The notes under the pieces: generated by a model
Databases searched by the model: none
What the model was told of the DNA's origin: nothing
What the model saw: only the letters and a program-made list of their open reading frames with translations
Part shown: positions 11,141-26,300 of the stretch, in pieces
How positions within the stretch are numbered: position 1 is the first letter of the stretch
Layout: each line of letters begins with the position of its first letter
Source: Anticarsia gemmatalis
Lineage: Eukaryota; Arthropoda; Insecta; Lepidoptera; Erebidae
Assembly: GCF_050436995.1 (NCBI RefSeq)
Contig: NC_134770.1
Coordinates: 2,242,501 to 2,306,500 of the forward strand
DNA: 64,000 nt
Direction: 5' to 3'
Made by a program: the position numbers and the translations under genes

Positions 11141-11323
11141 TCACTCGAGGTACTCGGTGTATCCCTGTGCGCCGGTGAAGATGACGTCGATCCAGATGCG
11201 CGCCGCCTCGCCCGACGGAGCCATGAGGTAGTAGCGCCGCTGTCGCGTCTTCACTATGAACGTGGTCAGAGGGTTGGGAGACTTGGACGTGTTCCCGTGG
11301 TCTAGGTACACTTCTTCTATTAC
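11141..11323 (-). CDS. LL5: LL5 exon 14, end of PH domain and stop
   Basis: Begins after ctccag at VIEEVYLDHG and runs through SPNPLTTFIVKTRQRRYYLM to GEAARIWIDVIFTGAQGYTE and the stop TGA (11141-11143). This is the last beta strands and C-terminal helix of the PH domain; the Trp of RIWIDVI is the near-invariant PH helix Trp. Incoming phase 0. The 445-bp intron upstream (11324-11768) holds a high-copy repeat at 11358-11460. Confidence 0.92.
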   Translation of the reverse strand, partial: VIEEVYLDHGNTSKSPNPLTTFIVKTRQRRYYLMAPSGEAARIWIDVIFTGAQGYTEYLE

Positions 11324-14300
11324 CTGGAGAAGGAAAAAAGCTTTAAGTATATATAATATCACGCCTTTTTTCTCCTGAGGTGAGTAAAGACTAGAGAATA
11401 CCACTTGCTACGGTATTTACGAACTTATTTTGCTTTGTCCACATTCACATACATCTTGTATTAAATTATTGATTAGGGATTTTAAATGATTAAGGGCTTT
11501 TTCTACACGTTTGTATAGTATGACTATCTTTCTAACGGGTGGTGAAATCTTCTGGTCTGATTATTATGGAAATACTATTTCTCTTAAAATTTTTCAATTA
11601 GTTACACAAAGTCATTCATAGTCCTTATTGGAAAAAGAAAGATATTTTAATTTGCTGCTATTTTACAACAATTCCATATGCCGACGTTTAATAAACGCAC
11701 TAAATAACGCTTACAATATTGTTTTTATATTATTATTGTTTAATGTTGTTTTATAATATAATACTAACCTGGAAGTAGGCCCCTCCCCTGGGTTTCTTCT
11801 CACTCTTGTCCCAGTAGTAGACGAACGTTTTCGTTTCTCTATCGAAAACGAACCACCTGCACACACAAACATACATTATTATCAACTCATTATAACAGTA
11901 TCTAACCGTCTTATTCATAAAAATATATGAAGTTATGAAAGGCTTATAAAGTGTTTTGTTTCTTTCACTCCTTAGCGAAATGAAAAAGAGAAAACATACT
12001 ATAGTAGCATTTTAACTAAAATAGGTTTATAGTGTGTTTATGAATAAGAGGGTTAATCTTTAAGTTTCGATTAGTTTATTAGGTCAAAATTAGACACTTG
12101 TTTTCACATTTGCTGTCACTTTATCTACAGGTTTAGTTATCTGGCACTTGTCATAAGCCGTGAAATCTATATTCAAAATCATGAATACTTTATATTCAAA
12201 GAAATATTGCTACTTAACCTATATCAAAAAATACTACATTAGATGAGAAAAAGTAGCATACAGTATCCTTTGAACAAACCAATAAACTTTGCGATGTAAA
12301 TAATATTGTTGATATACATGAAAGTAGAGGATGTATGTTATAAAAGTGCACTGGGTATAATTTCTAGGTCAATAACTAGTAGGTCAGTTCCCAAGATAAT
12401 TCTACTATGGAATATTCTCAAGGGATGTTTAGAATGAGTAGTAGCATTTATTTCCAAGGTAATCTTTAAAATAACGTCTCTGGAAACCTTTCTTGTTAAC
12501 CAATTATGATTTTTAATAGTCAATATTAAGTGTGTGTTTTTTGTATAATTGTTTAACCCTAGACAGAAATAGTTAATTATATCAAAGACTGCGTGTTACA
12601 AAAATAATATACATTTTTACCTAATCTAACATTAAACTATGAATCTTATCAAAATGTTTAGGTATATTTTGATCCACTTTATACATATAGCTTTTGTATC
12701 CGTTTTATTTTTCCTAAACATTATTTTTAACTATCTATCTATCGTATGGCTAGTGGTCAACCTAGTGTCAAAGTTCTTCAAGCCGCCCGAAAGGCCTTTG
12801 ACATGACTTAACGACTGTTATCTTAATTGACAACAACCGGGACCGAATTTTTACGTGCCCTCCGAAGCACGGCGACGCTCAGTGCTAATAGCACTATGCG
12901 GTCACCCATCTATTGAATGACCGCGCCAACGGTTGCTTAACCTTATTTGTAACTTAATAATAATTGTGATAGTGCCTTTGTCCAACAGTGGGATGACGCA
13001 GTCTACCAGTATAAGAATAGTTATAAAAAGTAAAAGTGTTTGTAATGTTGTATTACCGTTTGGACCATGTGTGGAACTTGGCGCCGAGCTTGTGCAGGTA
13101 GCCGCGGCACGAGGTCGGCGTCACCGACACGTACGGACACACCTCCACCTGGTGACCTGCAACAACCACGCAAATACATAAATAATACTATAATAATTAA
13201 TATGAGCTATTTGTGGTTTTAAAGACAACTTATTCGTTTTTTGTCACGGATTTTCAGGCTTTTTTATTTCCTTGGAGACAATCATGGTACAATTTTGAAA
13301 AGACCACATGATTTCGTATTGTTAGATGTGTGCCCCTTTTCAAAAGTGCATATCTTATATGTGTTTAGTTTGTATTTTAACAACATTAAGAGCTTTGTCC
13401 TTCTATCGTCTAGTGGAGTAAGGCTCAAGGATATGGCTAACATAGCCAGCGAGTACTAGACTCAAGGATCCAAGAATATAGTTCGCCTAAGGTCTTATTA
13501 CACTTCAGGCGGACTATATACTCGTGTATAGTGATACTGATACAAGAGTCAAAAGGAGTCAAATCTTTGAAGTTTCTTATTAATAATGGCATAACGGCCA
13601 ACGATAAATTATGATAATCCTCCTATTACGAAGACCAATGTACAAAGCTCATAGTCTCCTTAAACCTGGTGATATGGAAGGTGTTCATACCAGCAGACTC
13701 GACGTGTCGCCGCAGGTCGAAGTCATCTCTGTCGACAGGCAGGTACCTGGTGAGGGGCCGCTGTGACTCGCTGTACGGAGCCACGCCGCGCCGGCTGCGG
13801 CGGGGCGCGTTGCTGAGGGATACTGCAACAAATAACACTACATTATACTTAAGGTTTTAATCTATATGCATATAAAAAACTCAGGCTGTACTGGGGTAGG
13901 CTGACGGACTGACTGACATAGTGATCTATCAAAGCACAGCCCAAACCACTGGACGGATCGGGTTGAAATTTCAGGCCCTCAACCCCGAATTTATCACGCA
14001 CAATTACCAAATTACAGCAACGAACGAGAGACGGAACCTTTCCCATACAATATGAGAACACGACTGCAATGAAAATGACACTCGAGTAAATAATGAGTTA
14101 ACACCAAATTGTTCCCGATAGTCTGAAAGTAGGTTGTTTGTTAAAAACAGGAACTACGACAGACAGCTCAATCAAACTTATGGGTGACAAAGAGAAATAA
14201 ATAAGATATAACAATGATTTAGTGTTGTCTTGCGATGACCATGTGTCCACCTCATCAAATAAATTCAGTAACCGTCTTTGGAAGGTGTGTCCATTCTATA

Positions 14301-17300
14301 TTTATCTCATGTCTTAGTTGAAAAGTTTCCACAAAAGCTATCGCTTGGAGTAATTTCGTTTCGAAAATGAGTCTGTTCAAAAGCCACGATTAGTTTTAGG
14401 GCCATTTAACTAATAACTCTATCAGTACAACTTTGATCTAGTAGTAAATGATATACATAAAAAACGTCATCGAATATCATACGTGGGTAGGTCGTAAAAG
14501 ACTAAAATATACTACACATAGTAACAGATACTTGTTAGGTTAACAACCTATCACCGATATTGTGATCGGTCAAATCCCGTAATATCCAAATAGCTTTTGT
14601 GCAGGATTGCTGTATCCGCGTAACATTATCCTAGTAAATTGATATCTAATGGCTAGATTACTAAGGATTAACTTTGACAGCGGGGGACTGATGTTTTCCA
14701 ACCAAACGTTTTGAGTATAGTTCGTGAAAAGGAAATATGGTAAAAGCTTTGGTGATGTTGTTTATGACCTTTCTCTATTCTATGATAAGCACGTCTTATA
14801 TTCTTCTACCATAGTTCGGCGACACTTTATAACTGATAGGATTGTGATAAGGAACAAAAGAAATTTAAACGCATATTAGTTTTCGTTGACTATTAAGACC
14901 TCACGTTCGTACCAAAAGCGGAGTCATAGCGTATGGCTCCCTGATTGAAATGGCTGCTGAACAAGAGGCTTCCTTTCTGAACAGCATAGGCTTCACGGGA
15001 TCGTTTAATATATTTTAGTTGTGTACTTACGGATATTATCTCTGCTAAAGTCTGAGGCATGGCTGAGAGGACGGCTGTCATCGCTGCGCTTGTCCTCCTC
15101 CGTGGATTCCGTGCGAGAGTTCCTCACTTGAAGCTGCGGACAAACAGACAAACATTTTAATTATTGTTCATTAACTATTAACTAGGGATACTCTGGGTGA
15201 AAAGATGGAATACTTTTCCTAAAAACAATGTTAGTGTAATAGCGTATGTGCAATATGGCCATGTTTTGATACATTGCCAAGCTTTGTATGAATCTTGGTT
15301 AAAATTCTGTTTTTAAACAAAGCCTGAATTTATCTACTTATGAAAAACAATTGGTTCTCAGGTTTGCGAGTTTGTTAGAATATAGAAGAGTAATCAGTAA
15401 TCAATAGGGACCACATGATGGCCAACATTTATTACAAACCCTGAAAATCTTTGATGGTTAAATGTTGGTTTTGAGAGGACATCGGTTTAGTCGTAACTGA
15501 TAATTTGTCTCACGACAAGGTCAAATTAATAATTTTGAGTAAGGTAAACACGTGATGAACTAGATTACATGGACTATTTTGAGAATCATTCACATTTGTA
15601 CCTCCAAGGTCAGTTCTATTCAAAAAGCTGTAACAAATAGAGAAATTAGCCTAATTTAAATGATATATTTGTTGAACTAGAAAGTGTTGAGGTGCGAAAA
15701 TAAATCACCTGCTTTTTCTACTTTAATTTTGAAATAACGATCATTATTATGAACACCATCAGCAACTACCAAATTATACCAAATAGTTTCGAATTATTTA
15801 ATTACTGACTTGTCATTTTGTCAGACCTTTACAACTACATAGTAATATTAAACATTTTAAAATGTAAATTGAAATAATAAATAGGTATGTACTTTTCAAA
15901 ATTAACTAAACAATTGTCATTAATCTACTTTTTTACTAATAAAATGTATACAACTAAAACAAAAGATACTTTTTACGACAGGAAATGTCGGAAAATTATC
16001 TTTCACAACAAAAAATTGCGGTTAGAAACGAAATTCTTTAAATAAATGATATATTTATATTATATATTATTCTTGAATTTGTAAGTCAATTGAGCTTATA
16101 ATGTTATGTCTAGCTAGTTAATCCCTGTCGGTCTGCTTGCGTCGACGGGTGAAAGACCTGCCACTGACAGAAATGTCAACAGAATTACTTATATTATTAG
16201 ATATTTTGTAAACTATCGAGATTTATGTAGAGTGAATAAATCGGTGGGAAATTTAGAATTATAATTTGTATTTTTAAGTGTGGATTCTTTTTGGATATCC
16301 GGTAAAGTGATCAAACGCAAACAAAATATTTTAGAAACGGTATTTTTCGTTAGCTTTCTTCGTATTTTTTTTTCATGAATAAAATACCAAATCCAATAGA
16401 TTATTTTATAAATATTGTCTCTCGTCTTCGTTTTCTTCCCTATTTGATTGCCATTGGTAGAGACAATACTTATCTTAAGAATAAGTTGTTTGGAAGCCGG
16501 AAAGATAACTTTTCTTTCCGGCTTTTAAACAAATTGTCCTCTAGCTCAACCACGCGTTAGTGCGATTTTCTCTACATCAATCACTATTTAACTGACATTC
16601 CTGCCTTATTATACTATAATAATAACATAATCTCAATCATTAATTTCATTACACAATATACTTACAAACAGCGGCTTCTGATTGCACCCGAGTCCCCAAT
16701 GCGAACTTTTCACTAAAGTTAACCAGACAGACATAATTCTAGCACTTTATATTTATAACACAGTGTATGGTTTATGTATTAAACACTTTTTAACACATTG
16801 TTCTAGCGTTTACGTACACTTTGCTGTTTTTAAACACCGTATTTAGGTTTGCGCTGTGAGAAAATAGGTGTTGAAGTATACTGGTATTTCCATTTTATCA
16901 AGCGTGTAGGTATTCAAGGCCTAACCCCTCCCGTTCCGGGATGAAAATCTTGCCTAGCAGTTTGACTATTGATAGTAGTTTTGAATGATAGAGTTACTTT
17001 AGTCTCTAACGTAAGTTAGCGACATTAGGTAAAACAATATCAATGGATGACGAATTTCTTGAAACCTAATGACTTATTTTTTTCGGTATGAGGGAATAAA
17101 ATGTCTGAAAGACAGTTTCTATGTCGGGCAAAGTGCTTTTTGGTACTTTCTATTTTTTTAACAGCTTAATAAAAAACGTGTTAAGTATCTCACTGGAATT
17201 ATGGCCGAAGTGTTCTAATGCTTTAACCTTGTATGATTATTGATTATACTAGGAAAATGTAGGATCAAAATCATACTCTATCCTTTGCCAGTCATAGACC

Positions 17301-20300
17301 TTTTTCAGTTAACTTTAGACTCCAGACTAAATAACCACAAGAAAGAAAGCAACAACATTTTCCCAACAAACTCGAAACATCTAATTCCGTAGATTCCCTT
17401 TATAAATCTCGAGACAGTGTATTTTTGTCTTGATCCACGTAACAGCCGCGTAACGGTGGACATGTGGCTTGTATCTCATATCTCATATGTTACGCTAATA
17501 CGAGCTGTTTAAACAGTGTTACTATGATTTGTGTCAAGTTGTATCATAGACAGTTGGTAGGCAACCTTAACCGAATTTGTTATTGAATTAGGATTGCATA
17601 ATACAATTTTTTGCTGACGATGATGATCGTGTGAAAAGATTTCAATGGGTAAAAGGTATCTCATGTATTTATCCAGGTTATAAACTAGCTGTGTACCAAA
17701 GTGCCTAGTACTCGTAACCGGGGGTCATGAATGTGGATGGATGTAAATGAGGTAAGGGAAGTTTGTAAGGTTCGTACTAAATGGCGTTCTTTGGTGCCTA
17801 CCCTTATCTGAAAAAGGCGTAATATTATGTACGTATGTATGTAAACCAAATTTTATTAAAATCCGTCGAGTAGTAATTCGGTGAAAAAGTACAAACATAT
17901 AATTGTATATGTATCCATACTTACAAACTTTCGCATTTATAATATAAGTGGGATTAGGAATCTTGTTAACCTTTCAGTTATGTTCAAAGCGCTTTGTTAG
18001 GATTACGATCATGTCGGTAGTGACCTCTCGGTTGTAAATTAACCATTAGGTTATCAAGACTTCTGATCAAATGTATCCAACCTTAAGGCTCCATTTCGAC
18101 ATGGTACATATGGGCGGGGTGCGGGGTGGCGCGCATAGACATGCGATACAATTAGCATAGGTAGTAGTTTTAACAATAAGTTGACTATAGAATGAAAGTA
18201 ATAAACTTATTTTTTTAACCATTATGAGAATTTTTATTAGTACTGGCTTTTAAACTTGGTACACATTGTGATCTCAGTTCTTTTGTCGATAAAGCCATTC
18301 ATTAACTTTGGATAAGCCTTCAAAATGTTGTATTTTTTTGATGGGATCGCAAGAGCCGTTCCTTTTCTGCCGATCCTTTACCCGGACATAGTCCCAAACA
18401 GCTGCTATAAATTGCAATAATAATACCTTTGAGCAAATAATTTTCATATTTGATTTTACATGAATTGGACGTGAATCAGCTACTGGTTTGCATCTAATAA
18501 TTCATATAATACTAATAGCATCTGTCGTAGCGACAGGTGTTATAAACATTGTAGCTATGAAACATCGTTTGCAATGAAGACATTAAAATTATGATTCAAA
18601 TGTGTTGCATATGAGCTATGATATTTTTACTATTTATAGATTGTAAACGTCATTACGGGTTGAAAAGGGGCGTGTGGGCTACCTAAAACGGGATCATTAT
18701 ATTTTTTTTAAAAATCATTATTTTGATTTTGCATGATGCTTTGCATTTACCTAATGCTTTTAAACATTAAAGCTCTGAATGCTTACTGTTTACTGTCGTA
18801 TAGGTCATGTTTGGAGTTTATATCATTTCAAATGAGCTTACAAAAAATGGTCTTATGAAATATGCAAGAAGCGCTGATTTACTTTTAGCCGTGAAAGATA
18901 TTAGGAGTTGCATGGGCGTTGGCAACTGGTTGCAAATCGCATATGAATTGTTCTTTGTTTGCATATTTTGAGAATTCTATACTATAGCAGCTTGCTGTAC
19001 GTGTTTATGTTCTTTTTGTACGTCCTACGTTCTTAAAATGCACTCATTAATCCTATGACGAATTCACAAACATTATTTTTAGCCTAGAAAGTTAAAACCT
19101 AAAACCGTAAAAGAGTTATTTATATGCTTGTATACAATAAACTTGTGTATTTATTTACATGGCTGACTAATAAACAATATGGAGAGAAACAATTATGTGT
19201 GGATGACCCACTTTGAGAGGTTAATGACTAAAGTTCACTGTTCTTTGTGAATCAACAAAGAATTAGGCTAGTTTTAGTGCTTACTTTATTTCTGAGCTAT
19301 ATTTTACGCTATAGGGTAAAAAAATGCAAAATGTTCTTACTTTATACCGAGAAACAAAGAATTTTTGTTGGAAATATAAATATTACCCGATCCTAATCAA
19401 AATTTTATAAAAAGACAGATTAGTCCCCAACCTGCTCTTGGCCAGCGTGGTAGACTCAAGGCTTAACCTCCTCAATTGGGAAGACACCCTTGCCCAGCAG
19501 TGGGACAGTAATGGGTAAAAACAAACAGAAACCAAGTAGGTACGGAAAAAGAGACAAGCCTACTGAAAAGTGAATTTCTCAACAGAAAGACTAAATTAAC
19601 GTTTCCTTAAACTTTGAAATCGTAATCACTACATATTGGAGCAGGCACTTATCATCAAAATGGCACTGAAATCATGAAATTTCTGGACGGAAAAACTGAA
19701 TAAACTTTTGCTCGATCTCTATCGTAATTACTGCCGATTGGAACAGCAGGTACTAGCAGTTATCAACAAATTGGCACTGAAAACGTAAACTGATAAAGGT
19801 ACAGTTCCTCAGACATTTCGTCTGCATTCATTCGGGTCTAAATATATAACGTTTGCGGTTCACCCACGCGCATATCTGTGTGTTCATAAATTGTGTTTTC
19901 GCAGTTTTGATAAAACGTGTACCTACTGTGTAGTTTGAAACGTCTAGTTTGATTTACGTGCCTAGATTTATGTTAGGGTGACATGGGTTGTTGACTGATG
20001 TTTGGATATTGTAGAAAATTGCATTCTGAATGAATAAGTGGATATGTAATATAGGAATAAAGAATCTTTTATGTATTCGGCGACAAATTTATATCTTATA
20101 GATGCGATATTTTTATATTTAAACTATTAAGGTCGCCCTGTAGCTTACTCTTGAAAGAACCAGGAATTATTTTATATCCTATGAAAAACCGGTTGAACCG
20201 ATATTTACGCATATACAGCTTTTTATAGACAATTCGGTTAACGTCGCCTAATAAATCTAAACATGTGACTTTCTTAAAAATGGCGGATGTAATGTGCACC

Positions 20301-23300
20301 TTATTCTATTATATTTTAAAACAATTTCATTACTGTAGTAATAATTAGATTTATACTTAAATTTTATCGGTAGTTAATTGATATACATATAATAACCATA
20401 ATTTTGTTTATTAGTAAATAAGTAACAGCTTGTCACACTACATATTTTTTGATGCTTAAATCATTGATAGTTTCCGCTGCGATACTCTTTTATGTGACAT
20501 CCAATAAATAAATTCCTCTGCACAATTTCTATTGAAGTCTCACCTCCATAGCAAAAAGCTCTTACCCTAATGACGTAATACACCAAACAGCTATTAGTAA
20601 TGTATTAAGCACACTATAAATCATAGTTTTTACTAAATGATATTCACTGGCGATTTGCCAACGAGTGGTCGTGTTACCCTAATTTATTTTAATTTTATTA
20701 CACATTTTATTATTACGAGTTGCGAGCGACATCTTTAGTTTTTTATATTTGTATGCTTGTATGTATGTATGCTTGGCATTGACCTAGGCGTCGTGCTCTT
20801 TGCACGTTTTTAGATCGTATTGATTAGTGGGTGTGTCTGTGTGTCATTTGGCAATGTTACAATACTCTGCATTGAGTTAAAGATACGGTGAGATGGATAT
20901 TTACGGAAAAATAATTGATATCTAAACTATATATATTGTAATGCTGTGAGCAACAATAAGAATATTATGAATCATTAAAAAAGTTTTTCTGTGCATAACT
21001 TTTAAAAAAGAAGATTTTAATAACTGCCAAAGTTAATGTGTTATTCATGTCTTTAATATGAAAACATAACGTATCATTCTCCGCAGCCCTGTGACCGCCT
21101 ACAATAAAACACGCAGGTGACGTCAACATTCCACACTATAAATGTCCGCTATCAGATACACATACACCCTGTTACGAGTTTTTATTCCTCACTCAGCAGT
21201 ACGACTTACGATCTGAATGATCGTATAACATTTCACTAAGGTGAATGTCGAAATACGAATCATAATATCAGTCGAAAGACTTTTTAGATCCCTAGCTTCA
21301 GTTTTCTTCGTCTAGTAGTGATGCTTCAAAGAAGCTAGGCATGTCAGATAGATAGAGACTCAGATAAACATATTTACATACCTTAAACATTAAACCTCGC
21401 GTTTGACTCCATTCATTCTAGATTTCATAATTTCTGTAAGTGTTGGAGGTTTTAAGATATATTTTAATTGTCACGAAGTCCACATTACTCGGGAAATTAC
21501 TTGTACTTATAATAGTTTCTTAAACTTTAAGAAAATCTTAAGTGACCCGTCACTAGGCTATACGATAAGATAATAATACGGATGCCTATGTATATTGCTA
21601 CGGCGAGATTTTACGTGTTAACATAAGTCATAGTAAATCGAAACGACATAAATACTGGGCTAATCACGTGACGAATGTTGAATGAACGATACATTTATAC
21701 AAAGTTCATTCACTACTATTTTTATATCAACAAACCTTTGATCTGTATATTGGGAATGTCAAAAATGTCTAAAAGTCCGACATTTGCAGAACACAAGTAG
21801 TTTCTCTACGTGCGTCAAAGCTGAAAGTATGCGTATTCAAAACAGTGATTAAATTGAAAAAAGCCGTGAAATTAAAATAGTATAATTTCGCGATGTTCTA
21901 TGACCTTGTGTACAAGGGCTCGTTATAAGTTTTTATTGGTTTTTAGTGTGAATGTTATATACGTTAATTACAGTGTTTTGACTATGAAATATGTTGACAT
22001 ACGCACTGAATAAAATTTATGGAGATACAAATGCGTAGTGTTTTCATAAATTAATAAAACTATTTATTTTAATAAAATAATACAGGGCGCTATTCCTGCA
22101 TTTAGAAAGTATCTTTTGAATAGCGGAGAAAGGATTTGAGGCAAGCATGTTTTAACCGTTTAATAGTTTACTAGACCACTTTATTTCACTTAGCGAACTT
22201 TTAGACCACTTTTTCTTTAAAGCCTTTATTAGTTACCCACGAACAGTGTATATTTTTTTAAAGCCCAGTTATATAACCAGCTTCTTAGGAAAGTAACATC
22301 GGTAGTGTTTTTATTTATTGTTTATGTATCGTAACGAGTAGTGTTCTTTAGTTTCAACCTACCCTTTAAGAAAAAAAAATAATTTTATGTACAAGTTTGT
22401 ATACGTATAGAGCATGTATCTAAAATGCTTAATCCAGAGTATATTTCCCATTTGTTTTATAAACTTTAATGTTCTAACAATTAAATCTAGTAGTAACTAA
22501 TGTGGTGCTAATCCGTGGAATGTTGGCACCATGTACATAAAGTTGTTATGTAAATATTTGTACGTGTGAAACTTTACCGTTTGTTGTGCGTCGTTATAGA
22601 AGTTTATTAGATGAGCTTGTCTATGTAATTGTGGAGTAACGGATGTGGAGGCATTTTCACTGGTTAGTATAGAGTGATGAAAAGTGTGTAAATTTTTGTT
22701 TTTTTTAGGCGTAAGGAAATAAAATGTATATCTTTAAATGATAGAGCTGTCGACCAATGATATCTGTGATGAAATATCAAGCAACTTAAAGTACGTAGGT
22801 AGTGTATAATCTTTGATTTTAATCTTGAAATTCTGCAAATTGTGAAATTTGCAGAAGTCACTCGAAGGCTTAACTACTGCTATCGTATAGAGAGAATAAA
22901 TTAATTTGGATTTTTTTAGACATTTAATTATACGTATCTAGTGAGTACTATCTAGTTGAATAGCTCACCAATCTATGTTTCGACCGTGCCAATGCGGTTT
23001 TCCTCTTTATTGTTTTACCAAAAGTGCATGCAAGTAGCTATAAGTTTATTTACGTGATGACTGATAGCAAGATGAGACATAGCACAGTCTGCCGGAAGGA
23101 CCTAGAAAGATTGGCACGGAGCAGGGATGACTGGCGTAAACCAGAATTTCTAGACATTTCCAACACAGGTGATGAGCGCTAGGTACATATTATTTTGTCA
23201 GTTTTAGGGAAACTTTAAATGGTCTAATTTTATACGGGAATAAACAAGAATGTGTTGTTTACATGCTTGACGTTTCGGCGCAGGTGACACTGGCTGTGGT

Positions 23301-26300
23301 TGTAATAATAGTCATTGTATCAATAGAAGAGATAAAACAATATAGTGACACAAGTTTACGTAATAAGGAGTTCCTAGCGTTCACTCGTTACAGTAAGCTG
23401 TACAATATGATTAATATCGAGTAGAGAAGAAAGTGAAAAAGTCTTAAAATACAGAAGTTGAATTGCAACGGATAATCTCCCGGAAGAATTAAGAAGAAAT
23501 TATCCTCCAAAAAGTAGAGTAAAATAAGAAAAATCCCACGGAAAAACCAATAACTGTCCAAGAGGAATTCTCCAATAATTTATAGATTATTAACAATTTA
23601 TTAGTTTTCAAACTTAAACTGAACCTATTACCATCCCACGTTGACCATCCGACTCCCGATAAAGATAACACATAAATCAGCCGAGCAGTTCCCGAGTCAG
23701 AGACTGACACACAAACAAACACTTCATCTTGCCGCTATTAATATATGATTCATATCTTTCAACATTAAACATGCTAGGATGAAATATGCCTTTATTGTTT
23801 CTTAAAGGTTGTATACGCATTGATTAAAAAAAATAACATGTGCTGTTTCTTTTTAAATTAAATTGCTTTGTTATTGTACCTACATGAACTTATGTTTTTG
23901 TGGATTAGTGACTAATGTCGATTTTGTAGGAAACATTTCATTAGCGCTCCTAGTTTTTTAAAAGACCTATTGCCTGAACAAATAATATTTATTGAATAAT
24001 GGGAAATCGTAAAGTACGAAGATCTATAGAAGGAAAGAGGGTTGCTCAGCACTACTCAGCAGTGGGTCATACGAGTAGCTAAAAAAAAATTATGCCGTTG
24101 AGGAATTGAAAATTAACTATTGCGCAAAAGTAATATGGAGGACAGTATTGTTAATTAAAAAACACTTATAACAACACATTATTGTAGATGGGTCTTGCTT
24201 CATAAGTTATGGAATGAAATGTCCGTTATTATTCTGTAAGTTCGCGATCCAGTGAATAGATAAGACTGTAGTTAAACTATCGCGTTGTTTACCTTTTAAT
24301 AGGTTTTTTTTGTACGAATGACGTATTAAATGTTTGTGTATATGTTTAAGCGTTTGTCTGTCCGTTGCCTGATTTATTCGTCCGGTAGTTTTGCGTAATC
24401 TTTTGTGAAATATAACTTAATTTTACAGACATTTATAACTAGGTAAAAACATTGTTTGGATGTCTGGTTTAGATGTCTTTTTAACGTAATTTATTGTAGT
24501 TTATTTTTTATTTAAAACGACAGCGAAAAATAATTGATGACGTAGAATAATAGTTGCAATCGTCGAGTTATTGTTATTAATATAATAGGTCTGTTTCATT
24601 GTTAAAACGTAAAAGTTATATTGATTTACCGAGTTACATGTTTGCACGAAATAATGTAAACTGTAACTAAACAACGCATTATTTTTTTTGATTTTTTTCT
24701 AAAAATACCTTTAAACAAGCTCTGAAGATTGTTGCGTGTTGTTAGCCACTAGTCCAGTGTTTCAAATCGTTCAAGTTATGGCCGATTTTAAATAAAACAA
24801 TCTCCTTAATATTCTGCGAAGTACCTATTTTCCATATGTAAATACGAATGTTTGTTATTCGACCTGTTACTCCTTTTGAGATGTCAAAATATACATAATT
24901 TTCACGTAAATTAGTCGCCAATGAAAATATAACCAATAATTTAGCGCCACTTTAAAAATAGTCATACAAAAGTCACTTTTTCCAAGTCATCCAGTTACTG
25001 AAATAATTTTCATCTTACATTTCAAATACATAGATGAAAGCTTATTTTTTGCCGTCCGCACAGACAATTGTTATTGCAATTAAATTCTTGCAAACATCAA
25101 AGTGATATAAACCAAGTAGACGCATAAAATATTTTTGGCAAACTTTTTATCTACAAATATTTATACCTGTATATTTTTAACCATTAATACAACACCTATG
25201 AACTCACAGAAAACAGCACTAACACACAAAAATATACTACACGTAAAATAACACGAAAAAGAAAAATGTAAACGTCAAATTTTCGCGCGCACTGACAACG
25301 GACAACGACAAGTAACCTTTTTTTGTTATTTTTTTTTCTAAGCAGCCTCGCCCTTGTGCTATGAACACGCTCGGCGAACGTCCGCGATCGCACTAAAAGT
25401 TCGGAAGACGAAATTAAAATTGTTTATTTTAGTTTTTCTTTCGCGTGGGCGGCATGGAGTGTGAATTAACGAGTTATTATTTACACACTATATACTCTGT
25501 GATTATGGGTAATGTGTTTTAGCTAGATCATAGATTTTTATTAATGGCAAGTCTCAAGGCGCGGTTTCAGTGAATTGAATAGAAAACTGTTAGGTAAATG
25601 CAGAATTTATTATAGTGTGGAAAGGTTTATATTGAATAGAACAAGATAATTTGGATATAATAGCTGTGACTCATTCTCTACGGATATAATCGTATTCGTT
25701 TTCATAAAATATCAAAAGAAAATTATGACGAAACTAACAAAACATGAGGCTCAAAATATCTCACTTTAAATTGCTTATTGTTATTTATTTCGACAAATAA
25801 TAATAATATACATTCAACTTATGACGCTCTTTGAAATTCAGAGTAAATATAAACATTTATTGTTTGAACAAAACAATCAGAATTGCATCTGGCAGCATGG
25901 AAATGCGTAAGAAACTTAACTTTTGTAATTCTTATTAAGAAATAGTTATCTTTCCATAAATGTAAAGATAAAATAAGATTTACTGTCGTAGACCGAATTC
26001 TAGAACAAAATAAATTACGAAACGAATTTAATTTTGAAGAAATAAAATGTTGGCGCCCACCATGTAATACATCTTTAAAATAACAAATATACTTTATTTA
26101 AATGTTTTTCTAAAATGCCAAAGCATAAAGTATTATGCACAGAACGACCACACCCCTTTATTCAATAAAATGAATGTGTACCAATGTCCATAAGATCTTC
26201 CAATTTATACGGAAGATACTCGCCTATGACGTGGAATATTGTTATAGTTCAAATAATTTTCTACATTATTCATTACGCCTATTTCCCACAGGGGTAGGCA

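Noticed and set aside
25196..25393. 65-codon minus-strand ORF in the GC-rich island
   Set aside because: Arg-rich start and hydrophobic end, but no donor in frame and no family match; treated as possible 5' UTR or promoter sequence instead.
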